Assembly (NCBI GenBank): GCA_021852345.1
Contig: JAJZNL010000056.1
Coordinates: 1-64,000 of the forward strand
From: Actinomycetes bacterium
GTDB lineage: Bacteria > Actinomycetota > Acidimicrobiia > Acidimicrobiales > JABEUL01
Direction of reading: 5' to 3'
DNA: 64,000 nucleotides
The stretch's first letter is position 1; the number at the start of each line of letters is the position of its first letter. The position numbers were made by a program, and so were the translations under genes. Below the pieces are notes generated by a model, which saw only the letters and a list, made by a program, of their open reading frames with translations, had not been told where the DNA came from and searched no databases. Positions 10,605-20,766 of this stretch are shown piece after piece.

Positions 10605-11233
10605 CGCACCAAGTTTGCGGCCTTTAAAAAATCTTCTTTCATCATTTCAACTACTCGCTGACCGTTTCTCAGAGCCGCCGAAGGATGAAATGTGGGAATA
10701 AGATCAATATTCCTGTAAGAATACAGCTTAGTCCTAGCTTGGGTTACTCCTTCTTTAGTGTTAGTTAAGGCCTTAAATGCAGTATTTCCCAATGCAACAA
10801 TCACACTTGGAGAGATCAGCTCTATCTGTCTGTTTAAATAGTCGATGCAACTGTTAATTTCAAGCCGCAGCGGAGTTCTGTTCTCTGGCGGTCTACACTT
10901 AATTACGTTTGCTATATAGACAGAATCACGGGTCATATTTAAAGATTCGTTAATTAGCCGATCCAAAAGTTTACCGGATCTTCCGACAAAAGGCCGCTTT
11001 TGCACATCTTCATTAGACCCTGGAGCTTCACCCACAAACAGAATTTTGGCTTGGATACTACCTTCCCCAAAAACCACATTTTGTCGTTGTTTAAACAATT
11101 CACATTTTTTACAAGCTTCAACTTTAATCAAAAGCCGGTTCAACTCTCGATCAACATTTATAGGATCCTGGTTAGATCTATCTTTTGTATTCATCTGTAT
11201 ATTTGGCTCGGCGCTAGTCATATTAAAGACCAT
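10601..11233 (-). CDS. Uracil-DNA glycosylase, family 4 (Fe-S)
   Basis: CKKCELFKQRQNVVFGEGS, FVGEAPGSNEDVQKRPFVGRSG, FHPSAALRN. Confidence 0.92.
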   Translation of the reverse strand: MVFNMTSAEPNIQMNTKDRSNQDPINVDRELNRLLIKVEACKKCELFKQRQNVVFGEGSIQAKILFVGEAPGSNEDVQKRPFVGRSGKLLDRLINESLNMTRDSVYIANVIKCRPPENRTPLRLEINSCIDYLNRQIELISPSVIVALGNTAFKALTNTKEGVTQARTKLYSYRNIDLIPTFHPSAALRNGQRVVEMMKEDFLKAANLVR

Positions 11234-11435
11234 ATCTGCCTGCTTATTTTTCTAATTCTTTAACATTTTAATTGGCTTCATTTATGCTGCGATATTTAAA
11301 TACATAATCGGCCTTTTGAATACAAATATTATATACGCTAGCTGCAAATCTAATTCATTATCAATGTCGATATATTGTCAAAGTTAACTTAAAGATCTGA
11401 GTGCGATACTTCCGTAGCTAAATCTATTTTGTGGA

Positions 11436-12773
11436 TTATTTATGTTTGTCGGTACCTACAATAAAAGTTTTTTTGCAAGTGTGTCCTAAATCCGTCAATA
11501 TTTCATAACTTATTGTATGAAGTTTTTTTGCAATTTCATCGGCAGTGATTCGGTCATAGTCTTTATTGTTACCGCTACTATTTACTTGAAACCCAAACTT
11601 TTTCTGTTCGCCCAATATAACGACTTCTTCGCCTCGTGAAATATTGAACTTCTTATACAGCTTTCCCACGTCAATCATCATATGATTCATGGTAATGTTC
11701 CCAACAATCTTACATCTATGCCCTCGCACAAGTACTTCTCCATTAGCTTGAGACAGATTACGAAACAGCCCGTCAGCATACCCAATTTGAACGGTCGCTA
11801 TAGCTGTGTCTTTGTCTGCGACAAAATTATGGCCATAGGAGACTCCCTGTCCCGCTTCGATTTCTATTAAATTTTCAATTGGTGCTTTAACGGATTTAAC
11901 GGGTTTTAGGGTGGGGATCTCTTTATGTGTTCTTGCTAAATTACCTATCCAGTCGGCAGGATAGTAGCCGTAAATCCCGAGACCCGTCCTAACCATATCC
12001 ATCCGGGTATTCGGAAGGATTAATCCTGCTGCGGTATTGGCCATATGTCTATAAAATTTACCTCCACCTAAAGGTCTAAGGCTATTTACGAAAGAGTTAA
12101 ATCTGTCCTGTTGAACCTCATTATTTCGATTGCCATTCAAATCAGCAGTTGCCATATGAGTCCAGATCGATTCTATCGAGATCAAATTTTGATCTGTTTC
12201 GATAATTGACAGTAGCTCTTGTGGAGTTCCGCCCAACCGGGACATTCCAGTTTCCAATTTCAAATGAATCGGAACTCTTTTTGTGTCTTTAAAAAAAACA
12301 CCCGAAGGTGAAAAGCTTAAATTACAACCAAAACAGCTTTTATTTTTCTTATTTACACCAATTAATCCGTTCTCCAACCGTTGATTTAAAGATTTAATAA
12401 TTTTAAGGAGCTCCCTAAAAATCTCATCGGTTATTACCGTTATTGTGAGACCCCAACTAAGGGCATCTTCCAATTCATAAACAGTTGGTTCACTTAAGAC
12501 CAAAATTGGCGCACGCAAACCAGACTCTCTTAAAACAATCCCCTCTTCGACGGTGGCAACCGCCAAACACGAAGCGCCCGATTTTATTGCAGTTTTAGAT
12601 ACTTCGATGATTCCGTGTCCGTAAGCATCAGCTTTTACAACGGCGCAAAGGCTTGCGGGGCGAATTGTTTTGACAATCTCTTTAACATTATTTTCAACGG
12701 CAGAGAGATCGATGTATACCTGCGCCGAATAATTTTTGCCGGCCTTATATTTTTTGTCTGACTTTAAGGTCAT
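11436..12773 (-). CDS. alr: Alanine racemase
   Basis: AVVKADAYGHG, HLKLETGMSRLG, RTGLGIYGYYP, GYADGLFR, ITMNHMMIDV. Confidence 0.95.
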   Translation of the reverse strand: MTLKSDKKYKAGKNYSAQVYIDLSAVENNVKEIVKTIRPASLCAVVKADAYGHGIIEVSKTAIKSGASCLAVATVEEGIVLRESGLRAPILVLSEPTVYELEDALSWGLTITVITDEIFRELLKIIKSLNQRLENGLIGVNKKNKSCFGCNLSFSPSGVFFKDTKRVPIHLKLETGMSRLGGTPQELLSIIETDQNLISIESIWTHMATADLNGNRNNEVQQDRFNSFVNSLRPLGGGKFYRHMANTAAGLILPNTRMDMVRTGLGIYGYYPADWIGNLARTHKEIPTLKPVKSVKAPIENLIEIEAGQGVSYGHNFVADKDTAIATVQIGYADGLFRNLSQANGEVLVRGHRCKIVGNITMNHMMIDVGKLYKKFNISRGEEVVILGEQKKFGFQVNSSGNNKDYDRITADEIAKKLHTISYEILTDLGHTCKKTFIVGTDKHK

Positions 12774-12858
12774 TTACCTAAACCGAATTTACTTTCTTTT
12801 AATACGCAATAACAATATTTTGACATTATTCTAAGAGCAATTAATTTTAAAGAATCTC

Positions 12859-12920
12859 ACTGGGATATTATTTTGCTGGGATATTATTTCACTGGGATAT
12901 TATTTTGCTGGGATATTTTT
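12859..12920. repeat. Tandem repeat, 16-bp unit CTGGGATATTATTTYR, about 4 copies
   Basis: Read directly in the alr/nnrD intergenic region. Confidence 0.9.
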
Positions 12921-12932
12921 GTTACTTTAAAT

Positions 12933-14363
12933 TTAACAAATAGGTTGGTTAACCAAAGTATTAAGCGCGCCGACAACTCCGTCAATAAGTTTAGAGGAAG
13001 TAAAACCAAACTTTAGTGTATCCGAATCGCAATTTAAGTAATTAAAACCCACAGAATGTATGTAGGCCGCCGCCGCCGTCAACTGGGTTAAGCGGTCAAA
13101 TGACTCAGCTTCGATATGTGAAGCAGGATTAAATTCACTTCTTGCAACCAAACCCGTTATCAACCCGGTTAGCACGTCACCCGTTCCCGCAGTTGCCAAA
13201 ATCGGACTTCCAGAATTAATAAAAAAAGTTTTTCCAGTCGGTGAAGACACTGTGGTCGTAGAGCCTTTTAAAAGCACTATTGAGTTTGTATCAGATGCAA
13301 ACTTTTTAACATCCAAATAGGTAAGGTTGTATGATTTTAATCCCAATAGAGTTGCAAATTCTTTCGCATGAGGTGTAAGAATCTTGACAGCCTTGACACC
13401 TTTTAGAAAAGATTTAGGATCATGCAGCCCGCCTATGGCATTTAAAGCTGATGCGTCCAAGACAATCGGTAATTCAACCTTAGTTAACACATTTTCTAAT
13501 CGGTTTATATCTTGAGAGCCAAGAACCAAACCGGGCCCAATTGAAAGAACTTTAAACCTGTCAATTTCGTTTAAAATTTTTTGATCCCAATTACCGTCAA
13601 ACGGTTGGTGAATCACTTCGGTCACGTCCGAAAGTTTAGCGGTGTTTAGACTTAAAACCTTGACTATCGATGCACCTGTTTTGATTGCTGTATCGCAAGT
13701 CAGCTTAGCAGCTCCCATCATATTTTCACTTCCGGCGATCACATAGCCTGCATGCTTCCACTTATGATCGGTTTTGTTAAATTTAAAGGTTAAGGACCTA
13801 ATGTCACTTGATTCATACAAAAATGTGTTCACGTCATGAAGATCAGCGCTTAAGTTTTCAAAAAATACGCTTCCAGCGTATTCTGGACCTTGATTAAAAT
13901 AAAACCCAGGCTTAAGGGCCACAAAGCTAACGGTATAGTCTGCCTTTAGTGCACCGTCAAATACGGTTCCGTCATCGCAATTTAACCCAGTCGGAACGTC
14001 GATAGACAAAATCGGGATTTGTTCGTGAGAAAAAAACTTATACGGTCGTTTTAAACCGGTCCCAAATGCGGCATCTACAATCAAATCAACTCCGGTTATT
14101 TTTTCACACAAAGAGTCGGTGGGTATAACGGCGACCTTTATATAGTTTCTTTTTAAGTATGAAGCCAATACCCTGCCATCGTCACCGTTGTGACCGGGTC
14201 CTGCGACTACTACGACGCGCTTACCGTAAGGGTTTTTAAGAATTTGAAGAGTCCTAACATAAGCGGCATACCCGGCTGCTCGTATAAAATTCTGTATTTG
14301 CCCGGTACTCTTTAAATTGTTATCAAACTCTTGAAGATCCTCTCCTCTTAAAATAGGAATCAC
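12933..14363 (-). CDS. nnrD/nnrE: Bifunctional NAD(P)H-hydrate epimerase / dehydratase
   Basis: VVAGPGHNGDDGRVLASYL, SIDVPTGLNCDDG, and C-terminal kinase-like LTPHAKEFA, GTGDVLTGLITGLVA. Confidence 0.93.
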   Translation of the reverse strand: MIPILRGEDLQEFDNNLKSTGQIQNFIRAAGYAAYVRTLQILKNPYGKRVVVVAGPGHNGDDGRVLASYLKRNYIKVAVIPTDSLCEKITGVDLIVDAAFGTGLKRPYKFFSHEQIPILSIDVPTGLNCDDGTVFDGALKADYTVSFVALKPGFYFNQGPEYAGSVFFENLSADLHDVNTFLYESSDIRSLTFKFNKTDHKWKHAGYVIAGSENMMGAAKLTCDTAIKTGASIVKVLSLNTAKLSDVTEVIHQPFDGNWDQKILNEIDRFKVLSIGPGLVLGSQDINRLENVLTKVELPIVLDASALNAIGGLHDPKSFLKGVKAVKILTPHAKEFATLLGLKSYNLTYLDVKKFASDTNSIVLLKGSTTTVSSPTGKTFFINSGSPILATAGTGDVLTGLITGLVARSEFNPASHIEAESFDRLTQLTAAAAYIHSVGFNYLNCDSDTLKFGFTSSKLIDGVVGALNTLVNQPIC

Positions 14364-14365
14364 AA

Positions 14366-14791
14366 TTATTTGTCCTTTAGCTCCACCACTACAACGGCAA
14401 CCGCAGTGCTTTTAGAATGACTCATAGATAAATTTATAGAACTTACATTAACTGTATCAGCAAATTTAATACGTCTGCTTTCCCTAGCTACAAAATCGAT
14501 TGACGGGATTCCACCTTCGGTATTTCTAACTTCGATTTCCTTAAACGGCATCTTATACATTCCTCTTCCAAAAGCTTTTATAAAGGCCTCTTTGGCCGCA
14601 AACCTAACAGCAAAATGTTTTGCTGGTGACTTGGATTTATTACAATAAGCAATTTCAGACGTCGTAAAGATTTTGCTTACTATATTGGGGCGTCTTCTCA
14701 ACACCTCTTCGAATCTTTCAATTTCCACTATGTCTATACCTATCAACAATTTATTCTCCGCAACTTTAACGCATAATACCGATAAAATCAC
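14366..14791 (-). CDS. acpS: Holo-[acyl-carrier-protein] synthase
   Basis: IGIDIVEIERFEEVL, HFAVRFAAKEAFIKAFG, LSMSHSKSTAVAVV. Confidence 0.93.
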   Translation of the reverse strand: MILSVLCVKVAENKLLIGIDIVEIERFEEVLRRRPNIVSKIFTTSEIAYCNKSKSPAKHFAVRFAAKEAFIKAFGRGMYKMPFKEIEVRNTEGGIPSIDFVARESRRIKFADTVNVSSINLSMSHSKSTAVAVVVVELKDK

Positions 14792-15441
14792 CTCTTAGTG
14801 GATCGCTTGCAAAGGGCAAATTACTTTAATTTGTATTAAGATCCGACGTCCAAAATACTTTTTCTCAAAGAGGATTTTCCCTTAAGAGTTACGTCACTAA
14901 GTTGAAATTTCATGACAAAACCTTGAACGTAGACAATTGCTTTTGTAAGCAAAACTGTACCGCCGCATTGGTTATGTATATTCCTTTACAAAAACCTTAC
15001 CACCCATGAACTCTCTCATCTTTCTTTAAAACCACTCCGAAACTTTAAACCTGCTTAATTATAGAGTTCGGCTCTAATTCTACAGAAACTCAGCAATATA
15101 TATGGAATTGCTTCACGTGGTATTAGCCATTCAAAAGTTAATTATCTTCAACACCAGATTAAAGAAATGCTACTTATCTTTATCGACTTACATTCTGTTT
15201 TGATGTGGCTGTTAAAATGTCGGAGGTATGACTTTGTAAATATGAATAAAATCAACAAACTAACTGGATATAAGAAATTTTCATTTTATAATTCTTATTT
15301 TTATGAGCTATGCGTCAGTGCCAATAACTTCGATTCGGTTAGATGTCAATTATCCCAAAGTTACGGTGCAGTTGGCAAATTTTAAAAACTAATTCTATAT
15401 AATTTTGTCGTTACTAATTATTGTCCCAACTGCTCTTGTGT

Positions 15442-18400
15442 CACACTTTGAAGTTATAGGTGCCTTCACAATTTAGCGATTCGCCTCAACTAAAATAGCC
15501 GAACAAATCGATTACGACGTCAACGGAAGTAGCTGAACCGTTAGTAATGATTATGTAACCGTTTGGCGATAGAGTCGCGATATCTAAGTTGGCTACACTT
15601 TCATTTTGTCCGATCCAATTTAGGTCACTTGTGGAATTAATACCCGTAGGACTGATTGTTAAGTAGCCCCAGCCTAAAGTGTCTGTAGCCGTTACGTTGA
15701 TTACCGCAGCAGTCGCATTAGCCGGGACTGTGTTTGTGCCCGCAATCTTTAAAGCTAAAGAAGATCCTGGACCTAAGGTCATATTTTGATCCATATAACC
15801 CGAATTGGGTCTTGTGTCTAATACCCTAATAGGATTAATTCCTGTAAATGAAGATGCACCAGAACCACTAAAGTACCCCGATAGGTCCACAATTACATCG
15901 GTTGATCCAAAAGCATTTGTAATGACTATTGATCCAGTCGCAGAAAGAGTAGCTATAACCCTATTTGATGCAGTATAACCCGAAGACTCCCAATTAAGTG
16001 CCGATGTATTTGTAGTTGAATCAGGAGATACGCTTAGGAAGCTATATGCCGTTGTATTGGTTGCCGTTAGATTTATAACAGCAGCTTGTGCATTTAAAGG
16101 AATGTTATTTGTTCCCGCTATTTGAACCACAAGTGATTGACCGGCGCCAAGTGTCATATTAGAACATTGATTTCCGGTAACTCTGGTATCGCAAATTCGT
16201 GTAGGACTAATTGGGCTATATAATCCGGATTGGCTATAACTTGGCACATAGTAACCTTCTAAATCAACCACTAAGTCTGTACTACCAAACCTATTATAAA
16301 AGTCAACTTTACCGTCTGTACCTATATTAACTTCGACTAAATTTGCCTTTGTATCTCCCTGTTGCCAGTTTAAATTAGAAGTCGTAGGCAAACTTAGTCC
16401 GTCGGGATATACCGTTAAATAACCTGAAGAGGTTGTGTTAGTTACTGTAACATTCACGCTGACTGCCGTTGCATTTGTCGGTATAGAATAATTGCCCGAT
16501 AGATCAACACTAAACGTAGAGTTAGGACCAAGAGTGTTATTTGATCCAAAATATCCTGAATTAACTCTGGTGTCTACTATTCTTGTGGGCGTCATTGGAA
16601 AATATTCATTTGGGGGAGGATCGGGTACCACGGAGTTAGAGAGTTGAGATTGAGATCCAGTTCCGATTGAATTTGTGGCTGCCACTTCAAAAGCGTAAGT
16701 TTGCCCGTTGGTTAAACCTGTCACATTCGCACTTGCTGTTAGATTTGATCCAGATACAATTACAGGACTTTGAGCTACGGTTCCTATATAAGGAGTTATC
16801 GTATAGGAAGTTATGGGGCTTCCCCCATTATCACTTGGCGGTATCCAAGATACAGTAGCCTGCGAATTAGTGGCAGTAGCTATAACGTTAGTCGGAGCAG
16901 ACGGCGGAGTAGAAGGAAAGATTTCACGAATACGAACACCGTCTTCGAAAAATATATCACCTTTTGCATTAATCACTACATTTGACACATTTGGTCCCAA
17001 GCCTGCATCTAAAGCAGGACCCCCGTCACCTGAAGGTATTTCAGTTCCATTACCAGCAATAGTATAAATATCACCTTGGGTCATATTAATACCATAAAAT
17101 GTGCCCGTTGATTCGGCTACTACCCTGATCGTAGAACCATTGACACCGTTGTCGCTCATAAATACAATGTTACCGTTAGGGTCAATGGCTTCACCAGAAC
17201 AATCAATTGAAGCTTGGGTTGCGGGGCCTCCGTCACCTGAATCTCCGGATTCCCCATTACCAGCAATTGTGTATGTATTGCCCGCAACCATGTTTATTCC
17301 ATAATAGGTGCCTGTTGAATTGGCTAATACGTTTATAGTAGCTCCATTAATTAGGAAGTTCCCGTATTTGTCAATTATTGGCACTTCCGAACCATCATTT
17401 GCCGTCAATTGATATGTACAATATATGTCACCGCCTATCATATTCTGACCATAATAAATACCGTTTGAACCGGCAACCGCTAATATGCATCCCGTATAAC
17501 CAAAACCATTCCATATATTTGCAAGCATCAATAAATTACCGTACTTGTCAACTCCAAAGGGTTGGACATTAGTGAGATAAGCTTGTGTAGCGGGTCCGCC
17601 AATACTTGACGAGCCACTTCCAGTTCCAGTTGCTCCTGCTACTACATATGATTCACCTTTAGTCATATTTATACCGTAAAATGTTCCGTTAGAATTTGCA
17701 TAAACTGACACCAATCCTTGATTGTTTAAAAATACAACATTATGATATGGATCAATGAATTGAAAGGTTCCAACACCATAGAAAGCTGGACTTAGAGGCA
17801 ATTGTCCGTCACCGGGATAAGCTCCGTTTCCAAAATTCCAATTTTGTTGATAAATATTCCCTTTGGTCATAGGAATTCCATAGTAAGTTCCTGTTGATTG
17901 TGGGATTATTACGCCATAACCTGGAGGGGAAATAGGATAGTGAAACAGCAAATTTCCCCAAGAGTCTATCTGTAGTCCATTTGTAGAACCATAATATGTA
18001 GGAAGACTAAAGTTAACAGTTGCAATTTCAGCATCAACTGCAGGTCCACCCATACCTGAAAATCCATAATTACTGTATGGAAGCGATGCCTCTCCAAAGT
18101 TCAATACCGTATATATGTCGCCTTGGGTCATATTTATACCGTAGAATGTACCTGTTGATTCTGCGATTACCCTTAGAGCATCGTTTGTGGTAACAGCTAG
18201 ATTTCCAGCTGAGTCAAATGATATAGTCTCTGGAGTAAAGTTAGCATCAACACCAGGGGATCCGTCACCTTCTGAAATAAAACCTTGTTTACCCGTACCA
18301 GCGATGGTATATATATTGCCTTGTGTCATATTTATACCGTAAAATGTACCTGTTGATTCTGCTACCACTCTGATCCTGTTGTTGTTATAATCTGAAATAA

Positions 18401-20514
18401 CTAAGTTTCCGTTGGTATCTACAATAACGTCTTGTGGATACCAAAGCTCAGCTGAGATAGCAGGTCCTCCGTCTCCCAAATAGCCCCCTTGTTGTATACC
18501 TGCAACCGTATAGATATTACCTTGTATCATAAACGTATTATAAAATGTACCTGTTGATGCCGCTATTACTCTGATTGTATTGCCGTCGGCAAGCAATATA
18601 TTGCCGTTAGCATCCACGGTTATGTGGGGATAATAACCGAGTGTCGCATCAATTGCAGGAGATGCGTTACCAGAATAACCGCAATTACCGTTACCTGCAA
18701 GTGTATAGATATATCCAGCTTGCATGGATATTCCGTAATAGTCTCCCGTATTATTGGCGACAATTCTTACCTTACAATAATCCGTAATCAGAGCATTACC
18801 GTATGAATCAAAAGCAACAGAACCCGGACTTATGGTAACAGTATTACCATAGCTTGAAGCATCTGTACCGTCACCGCCATAATATCCACAAGAGGTAGGT
18901 TCAGGGTATGTCATTGTATCAGAGTAAGGACCGTCATTAACTATCGTGGGAGAACCTCCTGCAGAAACAGACATGCCAAAATAAGTACCTGCTACAGTCG
19001 CATAAAAGCTAACGGAACAACTACCTGGATACGATATCAACTCATTTCCATTTGCGTTATCTACCGCAATCGCATCAGGATGACCAGATGTTGAAGCATT
19101 TAAGTTTGTTGTCTGACCATTTAAAGATACCTGCCTTACCATGGAAGGGTATTGGGTGGAAACCAATAAGTTATTTCCTTGAGTTGTAACATCACCGTTT
19201 ATAGGCAAATCCTGACCCTGCGGACCGCCCGCAATTAAATAGATGTTACCTTTAACCATAGAGATACCGTAGAATGTACCCGTTGATTCAGCTATAAGAC
19301 GTAGAGAACCAGAAGCATCACAAAATATAATATTACCGCTATTATCAACTGTGATACTGCCGGGATACAATGAAGCGGACAATGCGGGACCTCCGTCACC
19401 TGTTTCACCGTTATTTGCTCCATTGCCGGCAATGGTATAAATATCGCCTTGTGTCATATTAATTCCATAGAAAGTACCTGTAGATTCGGCTATAACCATA
19501 ATTCTGTCAGTACTTCCGCCATTGGAAACTATAATATTTCCAGATTTGTCAAATGCAATCGAATTTGCACATATTGTAGCAGTTATCGCAGGTATTCCGC
19601 TTCCAGAATAGCCACAGGTACCTGCTACGCCTGCGATATTATATGCATTGCCTTTTGTCATTGATATACCATAAAATGTACCTGTTGATTCGGCTATGAC
19701 AGAGACATTATAATCATATGTAGTTAACAAATTACCAAAAGAATCAATGGCAGTAAAGTTACATGAACTAGTACCTGACATAATGGTATAAACATAACCC
19801 TCAGTCATTGAAATTCCGTAGAAAGTACCAGTTGAACTGGCTAGTACATCAATTGAACAAGGCTGTCCATAAGTCGTATTGTCAAAGACAATATTACCGT
19901 ATAAATCAAAAGCGGCAGATCCATAGATAGCTGGGGAAATACTCGCATCTACGCCCAGTACTCCGTTGCTACTATTGACGCAACTGCCATTACTACCCGT
20001 GACACCGTTACCAGCAATGGTATATATATCACCTTGTGTCATTGCGACACCAAAATATGTACCTGAAGTTGCAGCTACAAGTCTTAACCTACAGCTCATA
20101 CCACTTGGAATCAACAAATTACCGGTTTTAGGATCTTTAAGTGCCCCCACAGCACCTATTTCTGCATTAACCGCAGGTCCTCCGTCACCATAATACCCTC
20201 CAATACCGTTACCAGCGATAACTGATTCATAGCCGTTTGGATTTATCTCTCTTATAACAGCTTGACTCACGTCACCTACTATTAGGTTTGATCCAGATGC
20301 GATTACGTTTACCGGCTTTTGTGCTACAGACGTAGCCTGACCGGATCCAGGGCCTCCTGCTATAGTTTTAATTGCCCAAGGCACAGGATTAGTTGCTGCG
20401 GATGCCTTGGTTGGAGCTATCAATAATATTGGAAACGTCGGTAATATAATTAGTGCAAGAGACAGTAATAAAAAAGACTTCAGCTTGCGCATTGCTATTT
20501 TTGTAGACTTAATT
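15442..20514. repeat. Direct repeat unit copy 1 (5,073 bp)
   Basis: Apparently identical to 20767..25839 at constant +5325 offset; junctions CACACTTTGAAG and GACTTAATT located by reading flanks. Confidence 0.95.
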
Positions 20515-20549
20515 GAGTTATTTTTAATAGTTTGTTCTTTGATAGCCAT
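15486..20549 (-). CDS. Large secreted NHL-repeat / FN3 / triple C-terminal module surface protein, copy 1
   Basis: Signal peptide MRKLKSFLLLSLALIILPTFPILLIAPTKASAA; about 15 copies of STGTFYGINMTQGDIYTIAGNG; FN3 (PPSAPTNVIATATNSQATVSWIPPSDNGGSPITSYTIT); three PTRIxDTR...DLxGYF modules. Confidence 0.93.
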   Translation of the reverse strand: MAIKEQTIKNNSIKSTKIAMRKLKSFLLLSLALIILPTFPILLIAPTKASAATNPVPWAIKTIAGGPGSGQATSVAQKPVNVIASGSNLIVGDVSQAVIREINPNGYESVIAGNGIGGYYGDGGPAVNAEIGAVGALKDPKTGNLLIPSGMSCRLRLVAATSGTYFGVAMTQGDIYTIAGNGVTGSNGSCVNSSNGVLGVDASISPAIYGSAAFDLYGNIVFDNTTYGQPCSIDVLASSTGTFYGISMTEGYVYTIMSGTSSCNFTAIDSFGNLLTTYDYNVSVIAESTGTFYGISMTKGNAYNIAGVAGTCGYSGSGIPAITATICANSIAFDKSGNIIVSNGGSTDRIMVIAESTGTFYGINMTQGDIYTIAGNGANNGETGDGGPALSASLYPGSITVDNSGNIIFCDASGSLRLIAESTGTFYGISMVKGNIYLIAGGPQGQDLPINGDVTTQGNNLLVSTQYPSMVRQVSLNGQTTNLNASTSGHPDAIAVDNANGNELISYPGSCSVSFYATVAGTYFGMSVSAGGSPTIVNDGPYSDTMTYPEPTSCGYYGGDGTDASSYGNTVTISPGSVAFDSYGNALITDYCKVRIVANNTGDYYGISMQAGYIYTLAGNGNCGYSGNASPAIDATLGYYPHITVDANGNILLADGNTIRVIAASTGTFYNTFMIQGNIYTVAGIQQGGYLGDGGPAISAELWYPQDVIVDTNGNLVISDYNNNRIRVVAESTGTFYGINMTQGNIYTIAGTGKQGFISEGDGSPGVDANFTPETISFDSAGNLAVTTNDALRVIAESTGTFYGINMTQGDIYTVLNFGEASLPYSNYGFSGMGGPAVDAEIATVNFSLPTYYGSTNGLQIDSWGNLLFHYPISPPGYGVIIPQSTGTYYGIPMTKGNIYQQNWNFGNGAYPGDGQLPLSPAFYGVGTFQFIDPYHNVVFLNNQGLVSVYANSNGTFYGINMTKGESYVVAGATGTGSGSSSIGGPATQAYLTNVQPFGVDKYGNLLMLANIWNGFGYTGCILAVAGSNGIYYGQNMIGGDIYCTYQLTANDGSEVPIIDKYGNFLINGATINVLANSTGTYYGINMVAGNTYTIAGNGESGDSGDGGPATQASIDCSGEAIDPNGNIVFMSDNGVNGSTIRVVAESTGTFYGINMTQGDIYTIAGNGTEIPSGDGGPALDAGLGPNVSNVVINAKGDIFFEDGVRIREIFPSTPPSAPTNVIATATNSQATVSWIPPSDNGGSPITSYTITPYIGTVAQSPVIVSGSNLTASANVTGLTNGQTYAFEVAATNSIGTGSQSQLSNSVVPDPPPNEYFPMTPTRIVDTRVNSGYFGSNNTLGPNSTFSVDLSGNYSIPTNATAVSVNVTVTNTTSSGYLTVYPDGLSLPTTSNLNWQQGDTKANLVEVNIGTDGKVDFYNRFGSTDLVVDLEGYYVPSYSQSGLYSPISPTRICDTRVTGNQCSNMTLGAGQSLVVQIAGTNNIPLNAQAAVINLTATNTTAYSFLSVSPDSTTNTSALNWESSGYTASNRVIATLSATGSIVITNAFGSTDVIVDLSGYFSGSGASSFTGINPIRVLDTRPNSGYMDQNMTLGPGSSLALKIAGTNTVPANATAAVINVTATDTLGWGYLTISPTGINSTSDLNWIGQNESVANLDIATLSPNGYIIITNGSATSVDVVIDLFGYFS

Positions 20550-20608
20550 TTACCCTCGCCTTAATTTTGTACATTGAGACAATCATCAGACTTGTTGACT
20601 CTTCAGAC

Positions 20609-20637
20609 ATTCTATGACTATTTAGCTTAATTGTCAA
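20609..20637 (-). promoter_or_regulatory. Near-consensus SigA-type promoter for copy 1
   Basis: Minus strand TTGACA-17 nt-TAGAAT, about 60 nt upstream of ATG 20549. Confidence 0.7.
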
Positions 20638-20766
20638 GTTGATCCTTTGGCTCAGCTCAGCTTTTGCTTCTCTGATTAAATTGATATTAATGCACAAAAT
20701 TGGTTATTGCAATTTCATCAATCACAATTAGTCTTTGGTAATTTCTTACAATTAAAGTTAGAAAGC

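Noticed and set aside
15167-15385. 72-aa + strand ORF in the gap beside acpS
   Set aside because: Short and without clear RBS or recognisable motif; not enough support to call it a gene.
15486-20549. Repeats within the giant gene as a CRISPR or mobile element
   Set aside because: They encode periodic NHL blade motifs in frame; no transposase or terminal repeats at the 5-kb unit ends.
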